Origin: Myxococcales bacterium
GTDB taxonomy: Bacteria; Myxococcota_A; Polyangia; Palsa-1104; JAEUJZ01
DNA length: 64,000 nucleotides
Assembly: GCA_016794505.1 (NCBI GenBank)
Contig: JAEUJZ010000016.1
Span: forward strand, 62,001-126,000
Direction of reading: 5' to 3'
Made by a program: the position numbers and the translations under genes. Shown piece after piece: positions 1-7,342 of the stretch. A model generated the notes under the pieces. It was not told the DNA's origin and searched no databases. It worked only from the letters and a program-made list of their open reading frames with translations. Within the stretch, counting starts at the first letter, position 1, and the number at the start of each line of letters is the position of its first letter.

Positions 1-1315
1 AAAGCGCCTCGGCCTGCTCTTTGAGCATTTCGAGCAGCGCGTTCCACTTTTCGGTCTTGGTGTACAGGCGCTTGAGTGCGGCGCCCGCTTCTGGATGGCC
101 GGGCTGCAGCTTGAGCACCGACTTCCAGATGTCGATCGCCTTGTCGAATCCGCCGGGCGTGCCCTCGGCGATCTGCGCCATCTCGATGCCCAAGGACAAG
201 CGGCGGCCGGCATCGTGTTCGACTTTCTGCGCTTGCGTCAGGATCTGCAGCAGCTTGGTGCTGTCGTCGGCGCTGGGCTTTCCGCCCCGACCGCCATGGA
301 AGGCGCGATAGAAGTCGAGCATCTCGCCATGCGCAGACTCGACCTTGCGCACGCGCTTGTAGTACTCGTCGGCTTGCTCGAAGTTTTTGAGCTTGTGCCA
401 GTACAGGCGGCCGATCTCAAGCAGCGTCTGCAGCTCGCCGTCGGTGCGCTGTCGCGCCTTGAGCGCCTGTTCGTGCAGCTTGATCAGCGAGTTCCAGTCT
501 TGCCGGTCGCTGTACAGCTTGATCAGCGCCGACAGAGCCCGCGCATTGGCCGGGTCGATGTTCAGCGCTTTCTTGTGCGCTTCGACCGCTGCCTCGGGAT
601 TGCTGAGCTCTTTGATGTACAGGTCGGCCAAGCCCAAGAGCGCCGCGATGCGCTCTTCCTTCGTCGCTGCGTTGTCGGCGCGCTGCTCATAGACCTTGAT
701 CAGGTCAGGCCAGCGCTTGCTGCTGCGCATCAGCCGCTCTAGGTGCTGCGATGCGCGACGGTTGCGCGGCTCGACGGACAGCGCCTTGAACCAGTACTGC
801 TCGGCATCGCTGCTGCCCGGACTGTACTTGGCGAAAAGCTCACCGACCTTGGTGTAAAGCTCGGTGGTCAACTGACGCGCCGTCGAGGCCTTGGCGTCGT
901 CGAGGTGTTTCTTGACGACCTTTTGCCAGTTCTCGCGCAGGCCCTCCAGATCGGTCAGCGCGTCCTGGGCATCTTCCGAGTCGTCCTGCAGCTTCAGCGC
1001 CGCGCGCAGGGCTCCTTCGGCTTCGGCGTCGCGCAAGAGCTCATCGGCGAGCACTTTGGCTTTTTCGACGAGCAGCGAGACCTGATCGGGCGCTGAAAAC
1101 AGGCTGCTGCTGAGCAGCGCGTCGGCGCCAGTGAGCCACAGCTCAAACTCCCCACGCTCGCGGCAGCGCTTCAGAAAATCCGAAAGCGCGCTGCGCGCTG
1201 CGGTCGCTGGCTCCCCCCCTGTTTGCGCGGCCGTTTGCGCCAACGTGGCGATGCGCGCATCGGTCAAAGAAGGGTCGGCTTCGAGTGCCGCCAGAGCCTG
1301 CACGATATCTGTCAT
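1..1315 (-). CDS. TPR-repeat protein (C-terminus beyond the window)
   Basis: The frame is open from an ATG at 1315 to the window edge, giving 438 codons without a stop. The N-terminus begins MTDIVQALAALEADPSL. From about residue 150 onwards there are repeated 34-residue-type helical units; examples are AEQYWFKALSVEPRNRRA, AAVEAHKKALNIDPANARA and AIDIWKSVLKLQPGHPEA, which carry the Ala, Tyr/Trp and Pro positions typical of tetratricopeptide repeats. No signal peptide or membrane segment is visible, so it is probably a cytoplasmic scaffold. Long TPR proteins of this kind are common in myxobacteria. The partner and function cannot be told from the sequence. Confidence 0.8.
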   Translation of the reverse strand, partial: MTDIVQALAALEADPSLTDARIATLAQTAAQTGGEPATAARSALSDFLKRCRERGEFELWLTGADALLSSSLFSAPDQVSLLVEKAKVLADELLRDAEAEGALRAALKLQDDSEDAQDALTDLEGLRENWQKVVKKHLDDAKASTARQLTTELYTKVGELFAKYSPGSSDAEQYWFKALSVEPRNRRASQHLERLMRSSKRWPDLIKVYEQRADNAATKEERIAALLGLADLYIKELSNPEAAVEAHKKALNIDPANARALSALIKLYSDRQDWNSLIKLHEQALKARQRTDGELQTLLEIGRLYWHKLKNFEQADEYYKRVRKVESAHGEMLDFYRAFHGGRGGKPSADDSTKLLQILTQAQKVEHDAGRRLSLGIEMAQIAEGTPGGFDKAIDIWKSVLKLQPGHPEAGAALKRLYTKTEKWNALLEMLKEQAEAL

Positions 1316-1341
1316 GTGTACGGACCTCGGGCTGGAGGGTC

Positions 1342-1347
1342 TTTATA
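1342..1347 (-). promoter_or_regulatory. Putative -10 box of the TPR gene
   Basis: Read on the minus strand, TATAAA lies about 30 bases before the ATG at 1315, with a weak -35-like TTAGAA roughly 18-19 bases further upstream and a GAGG ribosome-binding element near the start. The spacer 1316-1542 also holds a 7-bp inverted repeat (1410-1416 with 1428-1434) that could end the upstream mtfA-like transcript. Nothing else is recognised there. Confidence 0.35.
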
Positions 1348-1542
1348 GCAGGCATGATTTTAGTCTTCTAAATCACGAATTTTCAAGCGTTACAAAAGAC
1401 TTGTGCGCGGTCGCGGGAAGCGGCTCTCCGCGACGCCAAAAGCCGTCGTGTCAGCGAGGATTTAGGGGATCACCCAGGCACACAGGCCAGGGCCGGAAGG
1501 CAGGAAATGCGAGGAAATTGGTTGGGCCAATCGAGGATATGG

Positions 1543-2745
1543 CTAAGCAATCGGTCGCTGCGTGGGGCCGAGGGCAAACCACGGGCGGAACAGAAACGTC
1601 GCGTGGTGGGCAAGCAAGCGGGCGGCGGGGTCCTGGTTGAAGAACTCGGACAGCAAGCCATAAAGCTCGGCGTGGAACAGGCGCATTCGCACCGAGTCTT
1701 GGAAGAAGCTCTCGACCGCGACGGCGAAAAGCTCGGCATCGCTCTTTAGGCCATAGGGGTTGAGGATCGACTTGCCTTCAAGCAGGCGCTCGCGCTCGCT
1801 GGCCAGGCGCTCGTGCCAGCGTCCAGCGACGATCGGGCCGACCAACCCCGGCAAGCCACCGGCCCGGCCTTCCGAGCCGATGAAATCGATGACGTGTGCG
1901 AACTCATGCAGGCCAACATGCGGCAAGGCCGGCGAGTCAAGCACCGTGGCCAGCGAGCGGGAGAGCGGACCACTTTCCGGGCTGACCGTCGGGAAGCTGC
2001 GCTCTAAGGCATCGAGCGAGAGCAGGATCGGCCCGTGCGCATGCACCATACCGATGGCGTGTGGGCTGTTCGGGGCCGAGTGCGGCCACAGGGTATAGGT
2101 CTCTTCGGCGAAGGCGGTGGGATAGATCACGATGTCGCGCGCCGTCGGCAGGCGCCACTCGGGCCGACCGACGAGCAGCATGGCGGCGCTGGACGCGACC
2201 AGCAGGCGCTGTTCATCGCTGACATCGGTGCGGACTTCGGGGCGCTCTGCGGTCAACATGCCTTCTTCGCGCGTGCCTCCCAGGGCATAGATGCGCTGCT
2301 CGCCGAGAAACACCTGGATCTCTCGCTCGAAGCGCTCTTGCTCTTCGGTCGTCAGAAGCGAGTAGTACGGCACGCGGCGCCACAGGACCTCGCGCCACTC
2401 GCCGGGGAAGGGAGCGGTGATCAGGCTCAATCGTCGTCGCTCACGCTGACTGGCCAGGTAGTAATAGGCCACGCCGAGGACGATCCCGAGCAGGGCCAGC
2501 CAGCGCGGGGCGTTGGGAATCGCGGCCAGCGCCACCATGCCGCAGACCGTGACCAGAACCGCCAGCAAGCGGTACTCGCGCAGATCGCGCGAGCCGATGC
2601 GCTCTTCGTCAAAGATCTCGCTGACTGCTTCAGGAACTCGCTTGGGCAGCGCGCCTAGCCAGCGGAACATGCGTGGACCAAACCAACCCGGCACACGCGC
2701 CACCCCCGCTCGTGGCCGCCCGTGTGCTTCGTGTATCGACGACAT
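1543..2745 (-). CDS. mtfA: MtfA-like (M90 family) zinc peptidase with N-terminal membrane segments
   Basis: This is predicted to be a zinc metallopeptidase of the MtfA/M90 family. The active-site helix HEFAH (within GLHEFAHVIDF) and the downstream ELFAVAVESFF segment match the family HEXXH...E arrangement, where the latter Glu is the third zinc ligand. Start chosen at the ATG at 2745 (MSSIHEAHGRP); an in-frame start at 2781 is possible but adds a non-family extension. The N-terminal third contains two hydrophobic helices (VTVCGMVALAAI and LALLGIVLGVAYYYL), so the catalytic domain is probably membrane-anchored. E. coli MtfA is cytosolic and acts on the glucose regulator Mlc; no Mlc homologue is seen here, so the substrate is unknown. 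Confidence 0.85.
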   Translation of the reverse strand: MSSIHEAHGRPRAGVARVPGWFGPRMFRWLGALPKRVPEAVSEIFDEERIGSRDLREYRLLAVLVTVCGMVALAAIPNAPRWLALLGIVLGVAYYYLASQRERRRLSLITAPFPGEWREVLWRRVPYYSLLTTEEQERFEREIQVFLGEQRIYALGGTREEGMLTAERPEVRTDVSDEQRLLVASSAAMLLVGRPEWRLPTARDIVIYPTAFAEETYTLWPHSAPNSPHAIGMVHAHGPILLSLDALERSFPTVSPESGPLSRSLATVLDSPALPHVGLHEFAHVIDFIGSEGRAGGLPGLVGPIVAGRWHERLASERERLLEGKSILNPYGLKSDAELFAVAVESFFQDSVRMRLFHAELYGLLSEFFNQDPAARLLAHHATFLFRPWFALGPTQRPIA

Positions 2746-2868
2746 AGGCCAGAATGTAAGGCGGCGCTTCTGGCGCGGCAACCCACGCGCCCATGAATCC
2801 TGGCAACCCCGGCTAACTCCCCAGCTTGCGCGGGGCTGAGCCGATCACGCGGACCCTAGCCAAGCCTC

Positions 2869-4056
2869 CTAGGGGGTGCCTGCGGTCGGCTGCTTGCGCT
2901 GGTACTTGTTGACGGCCGCGTTGTGCTCTTCGAACGTCACCGAGAACTGATGCGTTCCGTCGTTGCGCGACACGAAGTACAGGTACGGCGTGGCGTCGGG
3001 CTTCAGCACGGCGGCCAAGGCCGCGCGACCGGGATTGCAGATCGGACCCGGCGGCAAGCCCTCGTGCGTGTACGTGTTGTAGGGGTTGTCGGGATCGTCG
3101 AGATGGATGCGGCGAATGCGTCCCGTGAACTGCTGGCAGGCAGCACTGCGCTGCGCTGGGATCGTGCAGCCATAGATAATCGTCGGGTCCGTCTCAAGTC
3201 GATGCGGCTTGAAGGTCGGCAGGTGCAGGCGGTTTAGGAACACGCCGGCAATACGCGGTCGCTCTTCGCCGCGCGCTGTCTCTTTTTCGACGAGGCTGGC
3301 CATGATGACGATCTCGCGGTCGCCGAAGTGGTACTGGCGATTGAGGATGCGCAGCCCCTCGAAGAACTGCGCTTTTAGCTCACCGAGCACGCGCTGTGAG
3401 CGCTTGACCAGCGTTGGCAAGACCCGTGCGCAAGGGACTCCCGGCGGAAAGCGATACGTGTCAGGAAACAGGTAGCCTTCGAGCGTCGGGCCGTTTACGC
3501 CCAGCGACAGGGCATAGCTGGCATCGCGCATCAGCCGCTCGGCTTCGCTGGCCTTGCAGATGCCGGCGTCTTCGAGGAGCTTGGCGACTTCCAGCATGTT
3601 CTTGCCCTCTGGAATCGTCACCGGTACCTCGGGCTCTCGCGCGCCGGACAGCAGCACTTCCAAGACCTGCTTGGGCGTCATGCTGGCCGATAGCGTATAG
3701 GCGCCGGCTCGAATCTTCTGGGCGACGCCCCGCTCGTTGGCATAGAAGCGGAACCACTCGGGGTGGTGGATAAGCTGCTTGTCCGCGAGCATGCGCGAGA
3801 TCTCGGCCAGGCTCATGCCCTTGGCGATGACCACCTTGACGTCGCGCGGGCCAGCGCTGGGGCCGGCCCGGTCGGGATAACGCAGGACTTGGACCGCGAA
3901 GTACCCCACTGTTCCCAGGAAGCCCGAGACGACTAGAAAGACGAGGACCGCCGCTGCGATCTGACCCCCGCGCCCGCGCGCTGGGCGAGCGCCGCTGCGA
4001 CGAATCTCGCTTCCCGCTGGGCTCTTGCCGCCGCCTTTGGTTCTCTCGCCGCTCAC
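2869..4056 (-). CDS. mltG: Endolytic murein transglycosylase MltG (YceG family)
   Basis: Inner-membrane lytic transglycosylase that cuts nascent glycan strands, predicted at 395 residues. After a basic cytoplasmic N-terminus there is one membrane helix (AAAVLVFLVVSGFLGTVGYF, about residues 34-54). A LysM-like subdomain follows, then the YceG catalytic domain with GYLFPDTYRF and the MASLVEKETA segment that carries the catalytic Glu. The C-terminal NPYNTYTHEGLPPGPICNPG signature is typical. The start overlaps the end of ruvX by 4 bases (ATGA type), so the pair is translationally coupled in the order ruvX-mltG, a pairing common in bacteria. Confidence 0.95.
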   Translation of the reverse strand: MSGERTKGGGKSPAGSEIRRSGARPARGRGGQIAAAVLVFLVVSGFLGTVGYFAVQVLRYPDRAGPSAGPRDVKVVIAKGMSLAEISRMLADKQLIHHPEWFRFYANERGVAQKIRAGAYTLSASMTPKQVLEVLLSGAREPEVPVTIPEGKNMLEVAKLLEDAGICKASEAERLMRDASYALSLGVNGPTLEGYLFPDTYRFPPGVPCARVLPTLVKRSQRVLGELKAQFFEGLRILNRQYHFGDREIVIMASLVEKETARGEERPRIAGVFLNRLHLPTFKPHRLETDPTIIYGCTIPAQRSAACQQFTGRIRRIHLDDPDNPYNTYTHEGLPPGPICNPGRAALAAVLKPDATPYLYFVSRNDGTHQFSVTFEEHNAAVNKYQRKQPTAGTP

Positions 4057-4508
4057 GAGGCACTCTCTTCGTCCACGACGGGTGAGCTTGCCGGTGCGGC
4101 TCGGCGTTGCTCATCCAGCCAGGCCTGCAGGATCACCGCAGCGGCCAGCTTGTCGATGACCTGTTTGCGCCGCGCTCGGCTCATGTCTGCGGCCAGCAGG
4201 TGTTCTTCCGCCTCGACGGTCGAGAAGCTCTCGTCCTGATAAGCGACCTGCAACCCCGACGCGGCGAGCGCATCCCCGAATACCCGCACACGCTGCGCAC
4301 GCTTGCCCTCGTTGCCTTGGCAGTCATAGGGCAGGCCCACCACCACATCCTGCGTCTGGTACGTGCGACACAGCGCCGAAACCTGTCCGACATCGGCCCG
4401 TGTCCCTTGCCGCGCCAGCGTGCGGACGGCATGGGCACACAGCCTTAGCTCGTCGCTCACCGCGACGCCGATGGTCTTGGATCCAACGTCCAGCCCGAGC
4501 ACACGCAC
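4053..4508 (-). CDS. ruvX: Putative pre-16S rRNA nuclease / Holliday junction resolvase RuvX (YqgF)
   Basis: A 151-residue RNase H-fold nuclease. The N-terminal LGLDVGSKTIGVAVSD strand carries the catalytic Asp. VVGLPYDCQGNEGKRAQRV and the YQDESFSTVEAEEHL block with the second acidic residues follow, and DKLAAAVILQAWLDE ends the domain. YqgF proteins process pre-16S rRNA and were earlier described as resolvases. It is the first gene of a two-gene unit with mltG (4-base overlap) and diverges from the methyltransferase gene at 4574, with 65 bases between. Confidence 0.93.
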   Translation of the reverse strand: MRVLGLDVGSKTIGVAVSDELRLCAHAVRTLARQGTRADVGQVSALCRTYQTQDVVVGLPYDCQGNEGKRAQRVRVFGDALAASGLQVAYQDESFSTVEAEEHLLAADMSRARRKQVIDKLAAAVILQAWLDEQRRAAPASSPVVDEESAS

Positions 4509-4573
4509 ACCCGGACCATGGCACTGGCATTCCCTAGGGTCAATTTTTTGCCGGCTCGGGCTATGACTCGCCC

Positions 4574-5506
4574 ATGCACAGCCTGGCTTCCCTGTCCGAT
4601 GCGACTGCAGCCCCCCTTGATTTCGACGCTGAGCTTGCGGCCGGTACCGACGAGCGATACCGCGACGCCGCCTTATACGACCTGGAATACGGCAGGCGAC
4701 ATCACGATGTTGCCTGGTACCGCAAGCTTGCCCACGACGTTGCAGATGGGGCCACGGATGCAGAAAGCCCCCTGCGTGTCGTCGAGCTTGGCTGTGGCAG
4801 CGGTCGGTTGCTGGTTCCGCTGGCTCGGGATGGTCACTGGGTCTGCGGCATCGACCGCAACGAGTCCATGCTGCGCGCTTGCCAGAAGCGTCTCTGTTCT
4901 CTGAACGCGCACGCGCGCACGCGCGTTCACATTCTACAGAGTGATTTTCGCGAGATTCCGCTCGCTGGCCGCTTTCGCCTCATCCTCTGCCCGTTCAACG
5001 CCTTTATGCACCTGTACTCGCGCGAGGATGTGGAGCGCTGCTTGTCCGAGGTCCGTCGCTTGCTCGCGCCCGACGGGGTGTTCGCGCTGGACGTCTTCCA
5101 TCCCGATCCAGTCTGGTTGGCTCGCAGTCCGATGCGTCGCTTTGGCCGCGCCCGCATCCGTCACCCTCGTACCGGTGAGCGCCTGATCCAGACCACCAGC
5201 CACGTCTATGACCCACAGACCCAGATGGCCTGGATTCGTTTCTATTATGAAGCGGACTCTCAGACGGAACCGCCTACGCGCGCGTTCGAGCTGGGACGGG
5301 AAGTGGCAGGTGGAGCCACGTTGGGCCCACATGCGGCGCGAGGTACACGCGTCGTTCGCCTCGCGCAGCGCCTGTTTTTCCCGGCCGAGCTAGAGGCGCT
5401 TCTGCACTACAACGGCTTTGCCATCACGTATCGCGCTGGCGGCTTCGATGGTTCTCCTCTGTGCCCCGTCAGCAGCGAGCAGGTGATCTGCGCCCGCATC
5501 CGCTAA
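4574..5506 (+). CDS. Class I SAM-dependent methyltransferase
   Basis: A 310-residue protein with a Rossmann-type methyltransferase core. Motif I is VVELGCGSGRLLVPLA (about residues 74-89), the acidic residue of motif II lies in CGIDRNESMLRACQ, and LILCPFNAFMHL looks like motif IV. The C-terminal half (residues ~190-310) is a beta-rich extension that would bind the substrate. No substrate can be assigned. It sits alone on the plus strand between ruvX (divergent) and an AT-rich spacer. Confidence 0.8.
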   Translation: MHSLASLSDATAAPLDFDAELAAGTDERYRDAALYDLEYGRRHHDVAWYRKLAHDVADGATDAESPLRVVELGCGSGRLLVPLARDGHWVCGIDRNESMLRACQKRLCSLNAHARTRVHILQSDFREIPLAGRFRLILCPFNAFMHLYSREDVERCLSEVRRLLAPDGVFALDVFHPDPVWLARSPMRRFGRARIRHPRTGERLIQTTSHVYDPQTQMAWIRFYYEADSQTEPPTRAFELGREVAGGATLGPHAARGTRVVRLAQRLFFPAELEALLHYNGFAITYRAGGFDGSPLCPVSSEQVICARIR

Positions 5507-5775
5507 AGAAAATCTCGTCGAGACCGCGAAAACGGGCCAATTTTCGCAATAGCGACGGGAAAACGCAGAAATTCGACGGAAAAATTCTTCGAGAGAGCAG
5601 GCATTTTCAGCGCGAATCGGGGGCAAAAAATGGCGTTGATCGACCTCCTCGGGGGCTCCACGGGAAAAATTTTGCTAAAAAAGTGAAGTTTTCCACGCAA
5701 AAGCGATTGACACGCTCGTCGGGGCTCACTTAGTGTCAGGTTCAACCAACCCCCTTCGAGTTGGAGGACACAGAA
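5507..5775. other. AT-rich spacer with repeated ACGG(G)AAAA elements
   Basis: This 269-base spacer is distinctly richer in A+T than its surroundings. It contains three similar short elements: CGACGGGAAAA at 5553-5563, CGACGGAAAAA at 5574-5584 and CACGGGAAAAATTTT at 5659-5673. It ends in a promoter for the histone-like gene. A single DnaA-box-like TTTTCCACG is present, but there is no cluster of such boxes, so I do not call an origin. Confidence 0.5.
5707..5736 (+). promoter_or_regulatory. Sigma-70-type promoter of the histone-like gene
   Basis: A perfect -35 hexamer TTGACA at 5707-5712 is followed by TTAGTG/TAGTGT at 5730-5736 after a spacer of 17-18 bases. It lies about 40 bases before the GGAGGA ribosome-binding site (5763-5768) and ATG (5776) of the lysine-rich protein. 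Confidence 0.6.
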
Positions 5776-6174
5776 ATGGCTGAGAAAGTTTGCAAGCTTG
5801 GTGTGAAGCGTGAACCCGGTTTCCTGTACTTCCTGCGCGGCAGCGACGTGTGGAAGACGCCGATGAAGCGCGCTGGCGCGGCGGCGGTTGCTGGCAAGGC
5901 CGAGAAGGTACAGGCCGGTAACTTCGCTCGCGAGGAAGGCTTCCTGTACTTCCTCGACGCTCAGGGCGACATCTCGCGCGCCAAGCGCGCCGTTGGCGGC
6001 CAGAAGCGCAAGAAGCCGAAGACGGAAAAGAAGGCTCCCGCCAAGAAGGCTGCGAAGCCGGCTGCCAAGAAGGCCGCCCCGGCGAAGAAGGCCGCTCCCG
6101 CGAAGAAGGCCGCTCCTGCGAAGAAGGCCCCCGCGAAGAAGGCCCCCGCCAAGAAGCCTGCGAAGAAGAAGTAG
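5776..6174 (+). CDS. Histone-H1-like lysine/alanine/proline-rich DNA-binding protein
   Basis: A 132-residue, strongly basic protein. The N-terminal half holds two copies of a short motif, REPGFLYFLRGSDVWK and REEGFLYFLDAQGDISR, about 40 residues apart. The C-terminal half (from about residue 75) is almost entirely KKAAPAKKAAPAKK-type repeats, like the tail of histone H1 and bacterial HctA/HU-tail proteins. It probably binds DNA or RNA non-specifically and acts in nucleoid organisation. Start chosen at 5776 because GGAGGA sits 7 bases upstream; an in-frame TTG at 5761 would include the Shine-Dalgarno itself. A strong promoter and terminator flank it, so it is a single-gene unit and probably abundant. 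Confidence 0.75.
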   Translation: MAEKVCKLGVKREPGFLYFLRGSDVWKTPMKRAGAAAVAGKAEKVQAGNFAREEGFLYFLDAQGDISRAKRAVGGQKRKKPKTEKKAPAKKAAKPAAKKAAPAKKAAPAKKAAPAKKAPAKKAPAKKPAKKK

Positions 6175-6180
6175 TTCAGT

Positions 6181-6202
6181 CTGCGGTGCGTATGCGCCGC
6201 AG
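6181..6202 (+). terminator. Stem-loop directly after the histone-like gene
   Basis: CTGCGGTG pairs with CGCCGCAG (one G-T pair) around a 6-base loop, just downstream of the TAG stop. There is no T-run. It may protect the mRNA 3' end or assist the terminator that follows. Confidence 0.4.
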
Positions 6203-6212
6203 CGAACAAGAA

Positions 6213-6244
6213 AGGCCGACTCTCCTCGGAGAGCCGGCCTTTTT
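6213..6244 (+). terminator. Rho-independent terminator of the histone-like gene
   Basis: AGGCCG-A-CTCTC pairs with GAGAG-C-CGGCCT (6 + 5 base pairs, one mismatch) around a CTCG loop, followed directly by TTTT. This is the clearest intrinsic terminator in the window. Confidence 0.8.
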
Positions 6245-6296
6245 GCTTTGGAACAAGGACTCGTTGGGGCGGTCGCGGGCTCGTCTGAGCCTGCGA

Positions 6297-7250
6297 CTAG
6301 GGGACGCGGGGCGCTCGCGCCTCGATAAAGTCGACGATGCGCTCCTCGAAGCGCTGGTTGTACAGGCGGTTCGCAGCCTGGACTCCCGTCGGGGAGGTGA
6401 CGTTGACCTCAGTCAGGTGGTCGTCGATGACGTCGATGCCGACCAGGTGCAAGCCTTCCTGACGCAGACGGGGCTTCAGGCGCTCGCAGATGGCGCGCTC
6501 GCGTGGGGTTAGCTCGGTCGGACGTGCTGTGCCGCCCAGCGCTAGGTTGCTGCGAAGCTCGTTTTCCGCCGGGATGCGCAGCAGCGCGGTCAGCGGCTCG
6601 CCGTCCAGAAGCAGGATGCGCTTGTCGCCCTTGGCTTTCACGTCGAGCTTGCGCTGTGCCATGACCCAGCGCTTGCCATGGTGAGTCATCGTCTCAAGGA
6701 TGGCGCCCGTGTTGGCGTCGCTCTGCCGCACGTGGAACACCGAAAGCCCGGCGTACCCGTCGAGAGGCTTGACGATCATCTCGCCCCCCTGTTCCGCCAT
6801 AAATGCCTTCAGTTCATCCATGCGATGCGTCACTACCGTCGGTGCGATCAGGTCGGGGTAGTGGAAGATAAACAGCTTTTCGTTGGCTTCGCGCAGGCCG
6901 CGTGGGTCGTTCAGCAGCAGCGTCTTGTGGCGGGCCAGCTCTAGAAGCAGCGTCGCTGTGTGATACGTGACGTCGTACGGTGGATCCTTGCGCATGAGCA
7001 CCGCATGAAAGTCCGAAAGTGGGCGGCTCTGCGGCTCGGGTGCGGCCGTCAGTGCGGGCGCCTGCTCGCGGCTAGCTGCAAGGATCGTGTGGACGTGGGC
7101 ACCGACGACGTCTTGGCGCAGCCACAGGCTGTGGATTTCAGCAAAGAAGGCCTCGTGTCCACGGCGCAACAGTGCGTCGATGATGGCGACCGAGGTATCG
7201 CTCTTGGGGCGCAGCGTTTGGGGCGGATCAAGAAGAACAAGGACTCGCAT
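6297..7250 (-). CDS. gshB: Glutathione synthetase
   Basis: A 317-residue ATP-grasp ligase that joins gamma-glutamylcysteine and glycine to make glutathione. The N-terminal domain has VLMRKDPPYDVTYHTATLLLE. The ATP-grasp part contains MIVKPLDGYAGLSVF, the substrate-loop region SNLALGGTARPTELT, and GIDVIDDHLTEVNVTSPTG with the metal-binding Glu and Asn. Length and motifs match bacterial GshB throughout. gshA is not in the window. The gene stands alone on the minus strand, convergent with the histone-like gene. Confidence 0.95.
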   Translation of the reverse strand: MRVLVLLDPPQTLRPKSDTSVAIIDALLRRGHEAFFAEIHSLWLRQDVVGAHVHTILAASREQAPALTAAPEPQSRPLSDFHAVLMRKDPPYDVTYHTATLLLELARHKTLLLNDPRGLREANEKLFIFHYPDLIAPTVVTHRMDELKAFMAEQGGEMIVKPLDGYAGLSVFHVRQSDANTGAILETMTHHGKRWVMAQRKLDVKAKGDKRILLLDGEPLTALLRIPAENELRSNLALGGTARPTELTPRERAICERLKPRLRQEGLHLVGIDVIDDHLTEVNVTSPTGVQAANRLYNQRFEERIVDFIEARAPRVP

Positions 7251-7342
7251 GATTTCATCGTACTTGGGAAAGAGGGGGCACCGACTGGCAATCTAGCCGG
7301 CGTGCGTACCTGACGCGAAAGTGGCGCCAAGCGGGCTATGGC

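Noticed and set aside
95..742. Open frame of 215 codons on the plus strand opposite the TPR gene
   Set aside because: The translation is a Leu/Val/Asp/Gln-rich antisense pattern with no motif, while the minus-strand frame shows clear TPR units and stays open to the window edge.
5507..5775. AT-rich spacer with a DnaA-box-like TTTTCCACG, considered as a replication origin
   Set aside because: Only one imperfect box, no dnaA, dnaN or parAB genes nearby, and the region reads as a promoter for the histone-like gene.
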